Shown here: in pieces, positions 1 through 12,564 of the stretch
How the letters are laid out: the number at the start of each line of letters is the position of its first letter
How positions within the stretch are numbered: the stretch's first letter is position 1
From: Anisakis pegreffii
Lineage: Eukaryota > Nematoda > Chromadorea > Rhabditida > Anisakidae
NCBI GenBank assembly: GCA_035041965.1
Contig: JAPYMA010003011.1
Span: 310,001-374,000 of the forward strand
Direction of reading: 5' to 3'
Length of the DNA: 64,000 nucleotides
Program-made: the position numbers and the translations under genes
Notes under the pieces: generated by a model
What the model saw: only the letters and a program-made list of their open reading frames with translations
What the model was told of the DNA's origin: nothing
Databases searched by the model: none

Positions 1-2410
1 AGCGTTGAACTCTGTGAAGACGGCTCATTACTGCATTTTGTTGTAATCGTTTCCATTATAAGCTTTTGACACCGAGTGATACGATGCATGCTAAATGTTC
101 CTATTTGACTCATTCACATTAACGATTATTGAGGTGTCGTTTGGTTCATGAGCTAAGCGCAGTGTAATAGTTTTTGCGCAAGAGTATTTCAGCATCAAAA
201 AATAACATTCGCAAAAATTAAATTAATTGGTTTAGGTAGTGTTTTTTGAACTGATTTCAGCGTCCATCATGAAAATTCGTAAAACTAGTTGATTTACTGT
301 TAGGTAATGTTTCATTTTCTTTTAGGTGTCGATCTCAAAATTGATTGTTTTTTTTTCAATTTTCATTGTTTTTATGCGGCAAAACTGGACTGTTTCAAGC
401 AGTTCTACGAGCAATGAATTGATATAAGCGATTTTCTCGGAGCGTTCACACACGTTTGATCGTTGTGAAAATTTTACGGGCGTTTTTGGTATGTTCAAGA
501 CGGTTTGGTGAAGAACGAGTGATTCTGAATGGATAAGTTATGCATACAATTCATAAGTTAATGTTGATTCACAAGCATGACGTAATCTGCAAGCCATCAA
601 CAGCTGTTCGCAGCAATGTGAAGCGTTTAAAAGAAAGTACCTCAACGGCTTTAATAATCTATTACTCGAGATGAACAGTTGGTCTTCAATGAAATTACAA
701 TATTCATGATATTACTCCGTTTCGATTTATTGATGCGTCGAACGACGGCACATTTGATGAATGAAAAAAAAAATTGAAAAAAACAATCAAGTGATAAAAG
801 CCTCTTGTATTCAGTCCCGACACTAAGCAAGTGTACCTTTTTATTAATTGAAACATTAAGATGAATAATGATCTTTCATGATTTCAATCAAACTTGCCAA
901 TGCAAAGACTGCTTATTCGCGTCAATGTTTTGCAAAAGTTTGGATTGTGCAACAAATAAATAGCAATTGTCTACTACAGAATTCTGGGTGATCTCTTTCT
1001 ACGGTGGTTCAATTGGACTTTGCGTCACTCATTCATTGCTCAAATGCGTTTAGCTGAAATCATTTTTGGTTGATTGAAAGTCGTCTTAAGTCACTCAGTT
1101 CACTCGCTGTTGACAGTTGAACAACTGCAAATTTAATTTTAAAATTGATTCAGTGCTTTTTTTCCATATTCTCGATTTAGTATAACAAATTCTTTGTTTT
1201 CTTTTTCCACGGCAGAATTTTAGATGAAGAAATTTGGTCATTTCATGTCTTGACGTTTATGTTCAGACATAAATCAAGTAGTAAGAAAACGTTTTTCAGT
1301 ATCTCGTTGGGATGAGAAAACAATTTCTCCTGTGAAAGCTAGCAAGAATCACATTTGGAATCTCATCTCGTGTTGTTTTTCACAGGACTATCATTTTTCC
1401 ACCTAAGGCATGGTTGCTTTCCAAATTTCCATGCATCATAATGTGTGAGATTAATTCGGGATGGAAAAACTCAACCCGATATCTGATGGGTTTTTTGTAA
1501 AATCACTTTCAGATGGAATGAGCACAAAACGCTCACATCTGCTCAGCAAAGTGCCAATCGCTGAGTACTTTCGGCCTTAATTATGTGCACTTTTTATTTC
1601 GTTAACTGTCGCAATTCGTTTTCGCTTATCACTTTAATTATGTCAAGCATGTTCCAGTGAAACTATTAATATTTATGTTATGGTGGTGAAGAGCAATTAA
1701 ACGGCATCTGAATACGTCTAACATTTCGAAAATATTTTGTAGTTTCATTGCGTTTGATATTGTCCTCATTAGCAGCTAAACGCTAAGCACCTTTTCTTTT
1801 TCAATATAATACTCAACTGATCGCTCCAAATTACTTCTGTAGCGATCAGTTACTTTGTAGCGATCAAATTACTTTGTAAAAATCTCATCGATTCATTAAC
1901 AAATAAAATTCATCGACCATTGCGAAATAATCATCCCATAATGACTTTTCAGAAATATAATAGCTTCTATAATCCTTTCGCTAAATGATACGATGCTTAA
2001 TGAACGGTTCATATAACAGCTCAGATAAATTCATAGTTACTTTCCGTTCTCCAGATACATTTATAGGCAAACTTTGAACATTTATTAACATTCATTTTGC
2101 CCATAAAATCAACCTTTAGCATGACATTTTCGAAGATATTATGACGATTTTTGATTCACTTAGGAAGTATAATATGATTTTTATCGTATGCTGGAGTGGG
2201 CGTTCTGAAATGTGATTCAAAACGCTTTTCAGACGATATTTGGGAAGAAAAAGTTTGCTGCGGTATTATCCTTTAACTGATATATAACATGACCTTATTG
2301 GATATATGTTCGTATTCCCAGTGAATGCAGCTTTCAATATAATTGTAGTTCAATCAAGAGCGAAACGCTCCATCGCAGGCGGATTCAGGAAATTAGGTGT
2401 TATATGACAT
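1..2410. other. AT-rich intergenic DNA, no gene seen
   Basis: No reading frame with splice support or family resemblance was found on either strand. A short imperfect tandem repeat of about 16 bp (core tactttgtagcgatca) sits near 1838-1880. A possible small exon follows just downstream (see findings). Confidence 0.5.
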
Positions 2411-3796
2411 TAAAAGGGTTTTATTCAAGTAGAGTTTGCGCGGATTGTTATTGATACCTATATATTGCACCTGCGAGAAAGCGATAGCGAGGTGAGTCCG
2501 AATGAAATAGTGAGACCCTAGAATTTTAGAAAAAGATTCACTGTTGTTGCGTTTTTGACAAAGTTTCATTTATTGATATTAGTTTTCACCGACCCTCTTG
2601 GAATCAAGGATATCCATTTTCAATAATCATCCTTACTGCTTACTTCCGACTTCTTTTTCGTGATTTATCGCACAATTAATGAATTGTTCGTTGAAAGGGT
2701 GATGTCAATGCATCAAATACTTTGTATGTTGTGAGTCCAGAGGACAATCCGAATTCGTTAGTATTTTTCTTCTGTGAAACATTAGAGGAAACAACTGAAT
2801 TTGTCAATGTTCAGATGCAATTCTTTGAGATATTATGCGTTGCAGTTTATCCTAAATTACATGAAAGGGTGATTGTAATTTGATTCAATGCTGATGGTTG
2901 GATGCGATTCAGAAGTAGGCTTCCCGTACGGACTGCACGTAATTTTATCTGGAGTAAAATGCAAAAGAGATTTGCAATGAAACGAGCGTGATTGTTGATG
3001 GTTCATCGAATACGAAAGGGTCCGTAATCGTTGAACACGCAAATAGATGTGGGATGATTGCACATTCATAGTTCAACAACTTCTAACATGGCACAAAACT
3101 GAACTCACTTATCCAAATAATCGAAAAGATTTCTTCTGTAAATAATATTAGTTTACCACACCTCAATCCAATCAGTTATTCAGCTATTTCAAAAGTCAAA
3201 TATCTCTTCGAATATTTTCGTGCTCTTCTGCAGCATGCATGGTATTAAAATCCAAGGTTCGGCTAAGACGTGAAAGCAAAAAGCAAAACCAGAAAAAAAC
3301 ACCTTCAGTAACCATTTTGTTGTACACTGACCTTTGAGTGTTCTAAAAAAATTTTGTTCCGTGTTCAATCAACACTTCCACTCAAAACTTGTTTCAACAT
3401 TCGGTTGATTCAATTTACGATTGTTTGCTGTTTCTTATTGGATGATTGCAATGATATAATAATATAATGTTTATCTTCTCATCGTTCAGTAAAGCACTCG
3501 ACAGCAATTGATCGACGTCCTCTGCTTGATTACTGCGCGTTTGATTTCTATCATATTTACTGCTCTTGTAGTCTCTTGCTGATCACTTCATTACAGTGGA
3601 AATGCCACAGTGTAGATAAAGCTATCGTAATTTTTTATTTGGTGTTCAAACAAACACAACTCAGACCCTACTGATTGTAAAATGTCCATTGCTAGAACGG
3701 TTTCAACCACCTATTGAAGGAAAGTGCACGCTTGACATTGTTCAAGGACCATGAAATAGCTTATTGTCTTCAGAGGATTGACTATAATGAAAACTA

Positions 3797-4169
3797 ATGC
3801 AATTCCCACGATTCGAGTGCATATGTTCAAAAGGTATTCATTTGGAAACCTGCAAAACACGCTATTATCAGTGCAAAGCAATCTGCAATGGGAACTTAGC
3901 AGATAGTTGTTATTCCAATGTCACATACGGACACTTACGCGATAAGCCGAGAGAAGTTCCTCACAATCAGTTGAGTTGGAAGATTAAGTCAGCAATAAGC
4001 AGCGAATATCCATCTGCACTTAACTGGTTCTCGGACCATATCAGCACACCATCAGATCTCTTCAGTTTTGAGGCTAACCGTTGAAAAGTCGCTCTCATCA
4101 TGTGACGAAATAACATCATTTTGTGAATGCGATGTTCAAACTGACCGCGAAAGCTTAACTATAAACGAG
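3797..4169 (+). CDS. Possible cysteine-containing exons, unidentified
   Basis: Two overlapping open stretches in different frames. The first, from the ATG at 3797, contains eight cysteines in its first half (for example CICSKG and YYQCKAIC) and stays open to 4084. The second is bounded by an acceptor-like ctcttcag ending at 4065 and a GTATAC donor at 4170, and carries the motif SFCECDVQTD. I recognise no family. The two could be neighbouring exons of one gene with an unresolved splice between them, but open frames of this size also occur by chance in this window, so the call is weak. Confidence 0.25.
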
Positions 4170-4541
4170 GTATACTTTTTAAATCATGTTACTTATACCT
4201 GGTTCAAAATTTGTTCGGAGATTAAGGTTTATGATTCATATAGTTGCAGGTGCCCTCATTGAACGATATTTGAATTCACGTCATTCTTAATTACTTTTTA
4301 GGGGTGATTTAATGCTACATTTGAATGAAACATAATCACCTTTTTCGAACATCCACGATTGCGCATTATCGCATAACTTCCTTTTTCGAATTCTATCTTT
4401 TAGCTTTTAAATTCAGTGTTGCGGACGTTGAGATTTTGATTCCCACTTTAGTATTTTGCACTCTGGATTATCTTAATGTAGTTTCTGTCATTTACGTGGA
4501 TTAATCAGCATTCATTCGTTTACAGTTATGTACTTATGCAT

Positions 4542-4820
4542 TCACTCGGAACTAATTTCACTCTGTTCTTCTTCCAGTGAACAACCTCGAATTCTGTTGC
4601 ACACCTCGCCATTGATAGGAATTTTTTCCAACGCGTAATCACTCGACAGAATCGGTGAATAGTCTAGCCAGTGGCTCACAAAAAAAAAACTATCGTTTAA
4701 TCGTTCCTGTTTTGATTCGGAGCGAATGATTAACGTGATCGCAATTAGATTAATTGTATAAGCATTCCATTCTGGTAATCTTAGGCACGTTTTTTGCCAT
4801 GATGAATCAACATTCAGCAT
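4542..4820 (-). CDS. Single-exon ORF, 92 aa, unidentified
   Basis: The ORF begins with an ATG and ends with an acidic tail (EEEQSEISSE). Composition of the second half, from about residue 48, looks protein-like, with charged and hydrophobic residues well mixed. No domain, signal peptide or membrane segment is evident, and no clear polyadenylation signal follows. It may be a terminal exon or a chance ORF. Confidence 0.25.
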   Translation of the reverse strand: MLNVDSSWQKTCLRLPEWNAYTINLIAITLIIRSESKQERLNDSFFFVSHWLDYSPILSSDYALEKIPINGEVCNRIRGCSLEEEQSEISSE

Positions 4821-5250
4821 TGAATGAGAAACGGTTGCATGAAGCGTTCGTTTAGTTCAGTTGTAATGATAGTGTTATTTCTATGTGCAGTGGCTTAACG
4901 AAAGGATAAACAAGGCTGATAAGTTGGACGAAAATGCTTATTTTTTATTCTGAATTCATTCTGTTGTGATTATCTTCATTATTTTGATGGAGAGAAAAAC
5001 TAGAGCTATGGAAGGGAAAAATTCAAATGGTTGGTTGAAAGAGTGGTCAGCTTTGAAATTGTTGCAGCGATTCGCAATGTCACTGTAGCCATATCGAATA
5101 AGAGTGAAACGAATTTTAGGGAAAAGTAATTTAAGTGATTCAACTAAGCTGATTGTGAGAAGATGAATCGGTGTGTACATTCGTTGGAGTATAACTTTGA
5201 GACATGTCGTCATTGCCGACGTATTTTTTCCGACAGGCACTACTTTGCAT

Positions 5251-5323
5251 TGCACGAGTAAATTGCACGAGTAATTGCACGAGTTGAATTGCACGAGTAA
5301 ACTGCTGAATTTGCACCAGTAAA
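5251..5323. repeat. Short tandem repeat, core ttgcacgagtaa
   Basis: Four copies of ttgcacgagt, separated by 2 to 4 bases, lie between 5250 and 5300, and a variant fifth copy (ttgcaccagtaa) lies at 5310-5321. The unit length drifts between 12 and 14 bases, so this is an unstable or old array. Confidence 0.75.
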
Positions 5324-6600
5324 CCTCCTCACCAACGACTCAAACATGCGGTGAACACGTGAATATTCCTAAATTATTAACGAATGTCGTCAGCACTAAT
5401 TGTCATATTGACATGCATCACTGTTTGTAGGTGAGCGAGATCTCGCAGAGCTTTATCCTTTTGTTTAATGTACAATGACAAATCCACCATTTTAGCATAT
5501 TTTAACCCACTTCATTTGCTGAACAACGTGAGATATGACGGCATTTTCACATCCCACCCATAGTCTGCATTCACATGGAGAAGTAACCTAAAAAGAATAT
5601 GTGAACGTCATTTTCTTGTTCTTCTGTATTCACCTCAACCTAATTCGTAGCTTCGAGAACGGAATGCTGGAAGAAGCTTAAACAGAGAAAGAATGCAGTG
5701 CAGAGTGTGCACTGCAGACTCTGCATAATAGACAACTTAGTTCGATCACAGATTTATTTTGAATGGGTTAGGCTGAAGAAGAGTTCTTTCGCATCAAAGT
5801 CACTTTAGTTTTTCAGTCCACATCTCTTTGATGAAGAAGTGGGTAGATTATGAACATTTTTGTATTTTACACCTTTCATTTACCTCACAAAAGATTTGAA
5901 ATGGCACAATTACTGATTGGTTCAGTACGAATCAATTGGTCGAGATGCGACGCAAAAACACTACAAACAACCATCCGCTTGCATGCAAAATTCGTGATGT
6001 TTGCAGTGGTTGATGCCAAACTGTTGAAGTCACTGCTGCAATCAGTCATCATTTCATTCGATTTCATGCGACATTCTAATGAATAAGTAAAAGCGAAAAA
6101 TGTGAGCTTGCAATTAAAAAATTTTTACTAATGATTATATACATTCTTGTAAACCAGAGAATACCATTGTTGTTGCCTCCGTTATTCAACGTTTCTGTGA
6201 ATCGACTTGCACCACCTCACTTTGTCTTACTGAAGCATGTAACGCCATCAGGCGACGGGGAACAGTATAGAATGAAGCAATTTATATTTGAGTACGACTT
6301 TTGTTTCAAAGCAGTAGCAGCCGTTCATGCCTCTATGTATTCATTTGATTATGAGTATGATTTTTCGATAGTATTTGAATGTTGGAATTGTAATCAACCA
6401 AAATGTGTAAATATTCCGTGCAACTTGTAGGCGCTTCTTTTTTCGATGATCACTGATTGGATACGCAATTCAATCTTGATTTGAGTTTTTCGGTGGACTT
6501 GTGGAACACAAGCATACAAATCACGCGAACAAACGAAAGCCCTAATGGAGCCGTTAAAATATTAAAACCGTCAATGTAATATTTTTGGTTTTTTCACAGT
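5324..6600. other. Intergenic, ambiguous ORFs only
   Basis: Open frames exist on both strands at about 5850-6086 and on the plus strand at 6131-6430, but none has splice sites, a family signature or a strand preference that I can defend. A nested palindrome lies at 5694-5724. Confidence 0.4.
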
Positions 6601-6665
6601 AATGAATCGTCACATTGATGGTTAACGTTGTGTAAAACGATTCTATAATGAAGAAGAGGTAGCAA

Positions 6666-7438
6666 ATGTTGCAATTAATGGCTAACTTCAGAACCGTTAC
6701 CTTTGATCGTTATTATACGAGCGTGATGGCAGCGTTTCAATCAACAGCTGGTTCGTTATCACCACTGCCTTACTGCAGTTCTATAAGACCGCTGTCCATC
6801 GAGGAAATGTTATCAGAAATGAATTTCACAGTTAACGAATCTGAGATACGGCCTTTAACGCCACCTAGATCACCAGTCGAAAGCCTCTCTGATTCCAGTG
6901 ATTCAATTTGTTGCAGCAAGAGCGACTTTGTTCAAGTATGTTAGCTGCTCCCAATTTTCACTTGCATTATTTGACTCAGGTTATAAATTTGAATCAGTGC
7001 TATTCAACTATAGAAAATTTTGTTGTTCATTGCATTATTATCTGCAATCCGTTGATTGTGAGCGTCATTTTTCTGCATTTGAATTACTAAATTGTGATAA
7101 GCCGTAAAAGTGTCGTATTTGCAATGTGACGAAACTTTTACATCGTTACTCATTACTTCAGAGTGAGAATAAAGCAGGCTGACAGTAGATGAGTTTACTT
7201 GTAGTGCATCAAATCACTTAAGACTGACATGATGACATGTGATTAGTTGCTGATACTTTATGTTTGTTGCAATAAATGATTGCAGGAAATTAGTAAAGCG
7301 CTGAATAAACTTTACGAAGATTCTGTGCAAAATAATCGAGCACAGTACAAGAAGGCAATGGATCATTTGGATGATTTATTAAGCAGGTATAAGAGGCGAG
7401 ATCGGCGTGAACGACGATCATCAATTGGAACTTTGTAA
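6666..7438 (+). CDS. Unidentified two-exon protein, 140 aa, proline-directed motifs and helical C-terminus
   Basis: Exon 1 is 6666-6935 and exon 2 is 7286-7438; the intron starts GTATGT and ends ATTGCAG, and the phase is 0 on both sides. The N-terminal half is serine/proline rich and contains PLTPPRSPVESLSDSSDS, which offers TP and SP sites of the kind used by proline-directed kinases and looks disordered. Exon 2 is highly charged, probably helical (KALNKLYEDSVQ, MDHLDDLLSRY) and ends in a basic run, KRRDRRERR, a possible nuclear signal. An acceptor-like ttttttcacag ends at 6600, consistent with a trans-splice site and a short leader; a second in-frame ATG is at 6678. An AATAAA lies at 7585-7590. 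I do not recognise the family; upstream exons cannot be excluded. Confidence 0.6.
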
Positions 7439-8525
7439 TACTTAATGTGTCAACCATTCTGTCGTACAGATGAAGTGCTCTTCGACGGTCATAAACGCTC
7501 AAAGTGACTTGCAATCAAACAATACGCATTCATTTTCGCATCTTCAACAGCGTTTTAATCGGCGAACTGATGCTAAGCCCTTATAATAAAATCCTTTCAA
7601 GTCACTTTAAGAAGCATCTTGTGAAATTTTATTTCATTTTTTTCAAAATTTTATTCAATAAAATTTTATCTTCACTTCACTCCTGTTCATTCTCAACACG
7701 ACAGTTCACTGCCATTCTTCCTCACTTCATGAAGGCATCCTGATGCACCGCACAGTAATTATTCCACTTCAGAACGCATCAGTTGTAGATTCGATTTTTT
7801 CAGATGAGGTTGATACCTCTTCACTACTGTAACATTCAGTCTACTGCGTAGGACTCAACAAGTTTATATCCTTTTTTTAGAGATTCCAAATATACACCAC
7901 CAATAGGCTGCTAAACTGCTCTACTGAATAGATCATGTGGAAGAAAAAACAAAGTTCGTGCTGTTCGCACGCTTACTTGTCATTATTTATCAGAATTAAT
8001 TGCCTAAGAACCGGAACCTGTTCGTTCATTGTGATCGCTCAAGCGATGTTGATGTAGGGATGAATGCCGAGAGATTGAAAACTACGCCGAGCAAAAGATT
8101 GTAGTTGAACTGGATAATAGGAGTGAATAAGTGTAGAACTGTTGTAACTTCAACTTAAAAGAGCATTTATTTCGTAATAAGTATGCAGAAACAAATGAAC
8201 TTGAAAACTTCTATGTTAATATGTATTAGATGTGAATCGAAAGCTTTATGTTTGCATGATGCCTTACTATTAGTATTATTACTCGATAAGCAATCAGTTT
8301 AGCGTTTCTGCCAACAAAACATATACGGTGGCAAAAGCAGTGATATCTGCGCGTAGGAAGACAATTGTAATTGCGATGTTCACGTAATAGTTGTTGTTGG
8401 TTGTTGCTGGTGGATCATTGAAACTGTGATGATATTTGATTAACCAAGCTGATGTGCTGCATTATTTTGAGAGTGTAGATACACTGAAGAGTTGACCCAA
8501 AAAGCGACATGTTCAACCAAATCCA
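7439..8525. other. Intergenic, no gene seen
   Basis: This holds the 3' region of the 6666-7438 gene and then AT-rich sequence. No exon with convincing splice sites was found on either strand. Confidence 0.4.
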
Positions 8526-8686
8526 TTAACGCTCTTCATTGATATTTTCCCGAATCCGTTTCAAGTATGACTCGCACACTTCTTCTGGATCAGCATAAAT
8601 CTGAACTCGAAGAGGAACAGACCCACAAAGAATCGTTCGAAATGGTGGCTCCCAAACATCATCCGGACGACGAAAGCGGATGTAAT
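8526..8686 (-). CDS. Terminal exon of an unidentified minus-strand gene
   Basis: Reading right to left, an acceptor attttag precedes a 161-base exon that encodes about 53 residues and ends with TAA. The sequence looks strongly coding: it begins YIRFRRPDDVWEPPF and ends CESYLKRIRENINEER, with two cysteines between. The exon enters in phase 1. A possible first exon of the same gene is the signal-peptide exon at 9158-9081, but I could not find a consistent middle exon, so the link is an inference. The family is not recognised. Confidence 0.5.
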
Positions 8687-9080
8687 CTAAAATAATTACG
8701 AGTTTTAACTTTGATCAATTTCTGGAACTAACACAGACACTTTTCTGACCTAAATGCATGTGGAGATTATCCTCAACCAGCTTATCAACTTACATTTCAA
8801 TGCACTTCACGTTCTTGAAAAGTTCAGACGAGAAGTTTTACAAATATTATCACAGAAATTGATGTATTATTACTGTTCATATCGAGATTACGGCACAGTA
8901 AAATCCTATCAAACTATTTGATTATTTGTCAGAAACTCTTATTGAGCGTTGTTCACAAAAAAATTCTCTCGAACGCAAACTAGTAGAATCGTAACGTGAT
9001 CCATCCTAATACTTCTAATGCTTCACTGTCTCATTGCATGTAACTAGAAATGGAGTGTTTTGAAATGAATGCAATTCCGA

Positions 9081-9158
9081 CTAACTTCGACTCATTCCCA
9101 GGTAGGCGTCTGATGCAACGAACAAAGAACAAATGAGTACAACTAAAGCAACATTCAT
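9081..9158 (-). CDS. Possible first exon encoding a signal peptide
   Basis: On the minus strand an acceptor-like aatattttcag ends at 9170, eleven bases before an ATG at 9158. The first residues, MNVALVVLICSLFVASDA, form a textbook secretory signal with a plausible cleavage after SDA. The frame stops 26 codons in unless the donor GTTAGT (just after codon 24) is used. The site placement fits a trans-spliced 5' end. It may belong with the exon at 8686-8526. Confidence 0.4.
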   Translation of the reverse strand: MNVALVVLICSLFVASDAYLGMSRS

Positions 9159-9698
9159 TGTTCTGCAACCTGAAAATATTGTTTATGTTCGATGCATTCA
9201 CGCGCACGTGCAAAAACTCGATGCCATTCGCGTTATTCGATAACAATAGTATCACGTCGTAATCTCGCAAACGCTGCTCGCAGCACATCCTAACAAAAAT
9301 CAGCACTTCTCAGCGATCTCATTCAAAACTCGTCCAATGATGGACTTGATTTGCAGGAATCTCATTTTAGTGATGAATCTGATCAATTAGATTGGCACTT
9401 ATGAAGATCAACGATGAAAATTCGTTTCTGACAACTGCTCAGATGGACTAACTGTACGGGTCAGACTCGTATGGCCGACTTTCTGAAAAGTGTTCGAAGC
9501 AGTTCATAGTAAGCATAGTTGTTGTTTCTGTAGGACTGATGTTGGGCTTCACTCAGGGCCGCCCGAGACTTGTTTGAAGCTTAGGATGTGAAGCTCGTTC
9601 CGGATCCACGCTTAGGCTCATCTTGGACATAAACTGACGCTTTTTTTTGGACTCAAGCTAAGGTTTATTGTATACTTTGGATAGCATCCAAAAACTCA

Positions 9699-9956
9699 GC
9701 ATACGAGTTGGCTTTGTACGGCGGAACTTTAGCAGCTGCCAATAATTCGAGCATAAACATAAAACCATCAAACAGTGAATCAGTTGTCTCGATAAAATGT
9801 GACCACATTGATATGGGCGAAACTGAAGACGTCAACAAAAATATGCACCATGAGGAACCTATTTATTCAGAATTGAATAAGATCGGTCAAAATACTATAG
9901 ACGGGCCAAATCAAGATAACATCGGAGAACAAGTTGTTCTTCGGCGACCCGGCTGA
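9699..9956 (+). CDS. Possible C-terminal exon, unidentified
   Basis: An acceptor-like aaaactcag ends at 9698. The frame then stays open for 85 codons to a TGA at 9954-9956. The product is polar and probably disordered, with the tyrosine motif EPIYSEL, which resembles a phosphotyrosine or sorting motif of cytoplasmic tails. A GTTGTT that could serve as a donor inside the exon would join it in phase to an exon at about 10019. No upstream exon was identified. Confidence 0.35.
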   Translation, partial: AYELALYGGTLAAANNSSINIKPSNSESVVSIKCDHIDMGETEDVNKNMHHEEPIYSELNKIGQNTIDGPNQDNIGEQVVLRRPG

Positions 9957-10650
9957 TTCTACTGAATCACATCGTTGATCCAACCACACTTCACTTATAA
10001 ATTTATTGGTGAAGATTAGAGGGAAATCTGTTCGATCAAAAAGCTGAATCAAGAAATGCAAACGGAATAAATCGGCCTCGAAACAACAAAATGTTCTGCG
10101 GAAAATCATAAAATTTGAAGTGAACCGCAATGAGCAATATATGGCAACTACCAAAAAGAATTCTTAATAGGCTTATGCTCACGTGTAAGCTCAAATTTTT
10201 TCGTATGCAGTTTGATTGGAATTCTCTCTCTTTCGATACATGATCGGAGCAGTTCATAAAGTGAATGACATACATATCCGATAATCATTTGTTTTTATTA
10301 GTTACTCTCTCATAGTCAGCATTATGGATGAATTCGCCCTGCTACCGCAAAATAGAGTGGATTCAGGCAAATAGTATAGATCGTAATCATCCACAGATTT
10401 CTAAGGTTAATCACTCTTTCCAGGATGTCATAAGGCTGAGCAATTGCAGATAAACGAGATTAGATAGGCATCAGCATGAATGTTAAGTATCACTTCAATG
10501 CCATGATGCATTCAGCGAACTTCGTATCAATGCAACCAACAACAATACATCAAATGTTCAACAAAAAGTAAAAGAAAGAACGGAGTAATGATTGTGATGG
10601 CAGCAAGCAAACGATGAAAGCTTTTGGTTGATAAGATGTTTATTGAGTAG

Positions 10651-10992
10651 AATATCCATGGGTTGGTAGAATATATAAGTGTATATGATCGTGGAAAATG
10701 GATAATTCATCTTCATCCAGACAACGTTCGTAATTCCCGAAGGAGCATTCATTCTTTTGTTGATGTGAAAGAAAAGATAGATGAGGAAATGGTCAATTAT
10801 GATGTATACTGGATTCAGATATGGTTATCGTTCAACGTTTAGCGATTAATCAAAATGATAAGTGAAATTTTTAGGCATCTTCCGACGCACGAACGAGCTG
10901 AAGTACAGACTAAAGTAGCGCGTGCAGTTCTCTTAACACTCACTCATTGGAATCGAATTGCTGATCATTCCGAAATTAATCATTTTGCTTAA
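10651..10992 (+). CDS. Unidentified two-exon fragment, about 96 aa
   Basis: Exon A (10651-10823) follows an acceptor tattgagtag and ends at a GTTATC donor; exon B (10875-10992) follows aaatttttag and ends with TAA. Phases agree (2 to 2) across a 51-base intron. The joined product is rich in aromatic and charged residues, with VYDRGKWIIHLHPDN in exon A and WHLPTHERAEVQTKVARA spanning the junction. No family was recognised. There is no Met at the start of exon A, so at least one upstream exon is missing. Confidence 0.45.
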
Positions 10993-11062
10993 TTCGTTCT
11001 CTAATCAAGTTACTGACGTGTTGATTCGGCAACACATGATAAATCATCAGATATATTTTCAG

Positions 11063-11204
11063 GGTATTAATATTTGTAGAAGGATTGCGAGTGCTTTGGG
11101 TAAATGAATCGTTGAATGAAATGATTCAGGAAATTAACGAAAACAAATGTTACGAATACTTCCATATTAAAAATACTTTCACATTTCAGCCGTATAACAA
11201 CTGA
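11063..11204 (+). CDS. Possible terminal exon, unidentified
   Basis: An acceptor atattttcag ends at 11062; the exon enters in phase 2 and encodes 46 residues before TGA. The sequence is protein-like (VLIFVEGLRVLWVNES, then CYEYFHIKN). It lies 70 bases after the stop of the 10651-10992 fragment and could be an alternative last exon of that gene, but no donor of the right phase was found in exon B. Confidence 0.4.
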
Positions 11205-12440
11205 AGTATTCACCTCCTGTATTACGTGCTCTAGAAGGGAAATATTAAGTTTTGTATGAGACTGAGTTGAGAGCAACCTTTCGTGGCATATGTGACAGGC
11301 GAAACTGGAGGGTTGATTCGAGTGTGATGAGACTAATTCAACGATAGGGATTGATCGAACAATATAAAAATGCGATTGTGGTGTGCATTTCAGCTTCGGA
11401 AGCTTTTTGGTCTCACAGAATCTTCCTTAGGGAACTGAATTGACTTTCGGCATAATCATAAAGAAATGATTGTTCTTCTTCCATTTGAATGGTTGATAGC
11501 AAACAAAAGAATGCTTTTTAGCTATGCATCGCTTCTTGACATCGATTGTTCCTCAGAGACACACTCCGCTCGTTCACATTCATGAATGTAGTGTTTGCGT
11601 TCAGAACTCAACTATAGTGATGAACATGAACATTATCATTGAAAAACAGCCTAGAAACGCTTCGAAGCGTGAATAGCACAACAAAGTCTTTCTATGAGCA
11701 TAATATAATCACATATTGTTCCATCGCACAACCAACTGCATTAGATGGGCATGCGACAGAGTCAGTACAAACGTCTGAATCAGTAGCAGTGAAGATGACC
11801 GCTGCAAAACGCTGAAAAATCTTCTCGAAAAGTGAAGTATTGACAAAACAATGCATTCACTGAATTCATGCCGATTGCACACGAATTTGCACAAATTCTA
11901 CGGAATCGCAAATTTGTTGTTGCCATTTGCAACACCAAGTTATTTGCGAATATCAGTGATGCGTACGCTACTGAAAAAAAAGCTCTGCTAATCGCAAATT
12001 CGCCAAAAAATAATCTTTACAGCTAAAAACAATCCGTTGCTAGTTCTGCTAACGAAAAAGGAGCGAAAAGATTTCCTTTAAAGTGTGTCGCTAACCAGAA
12101 AAAGTAGCGGTAACATTAACCGAAACGCTTTTTAGCAAAAACTACTCCACTAATTGCTATTAACAGAGCTACTCACTTTCAACAATTCCCCCAAAATTTG
12201 CTACTGTAATACTTATTTGTCCGATAAAGATTTGCTTGCGCCAGTAAACAGCTGAAGATTTTCACTGAAGCATTCAGCAACAGATAATTATCCCAACAAT
12301 AAGCATCAATCAGTAATGGAAACAAACTTCAACAATGAGAAAATAACCCAGAAATGTCAACAAAATTCAAAAATGAAAAGCAGCCAACTGACAGTGGCAT
12401 AAATTACCCTTTTAAAAACATTAACACATTGAACATTTCA
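11205..12440. other. Intergenic, one weak exon-like frame
   Basis: A plus-strand frame is open from about 11634 to 11813 without any early Met, and reads like protein near its end (QPTALDGHATESVQTSES). No splice partner was found. The remainder, 11900-12440, is AT-rich with no gene that I can see. Confidence 0.35.
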
Positions 12441-12564
12441 TCTGAAATACTGGATCGCTTGAATCTTATCGTATCACCTTGATGGAAATAGGCGATCATC
12501 ACACCTAAAGTTAGAAAAGATTCTAAGGTGAATCTGCAAAACTATCATGCCAGCTTATTAAGCC

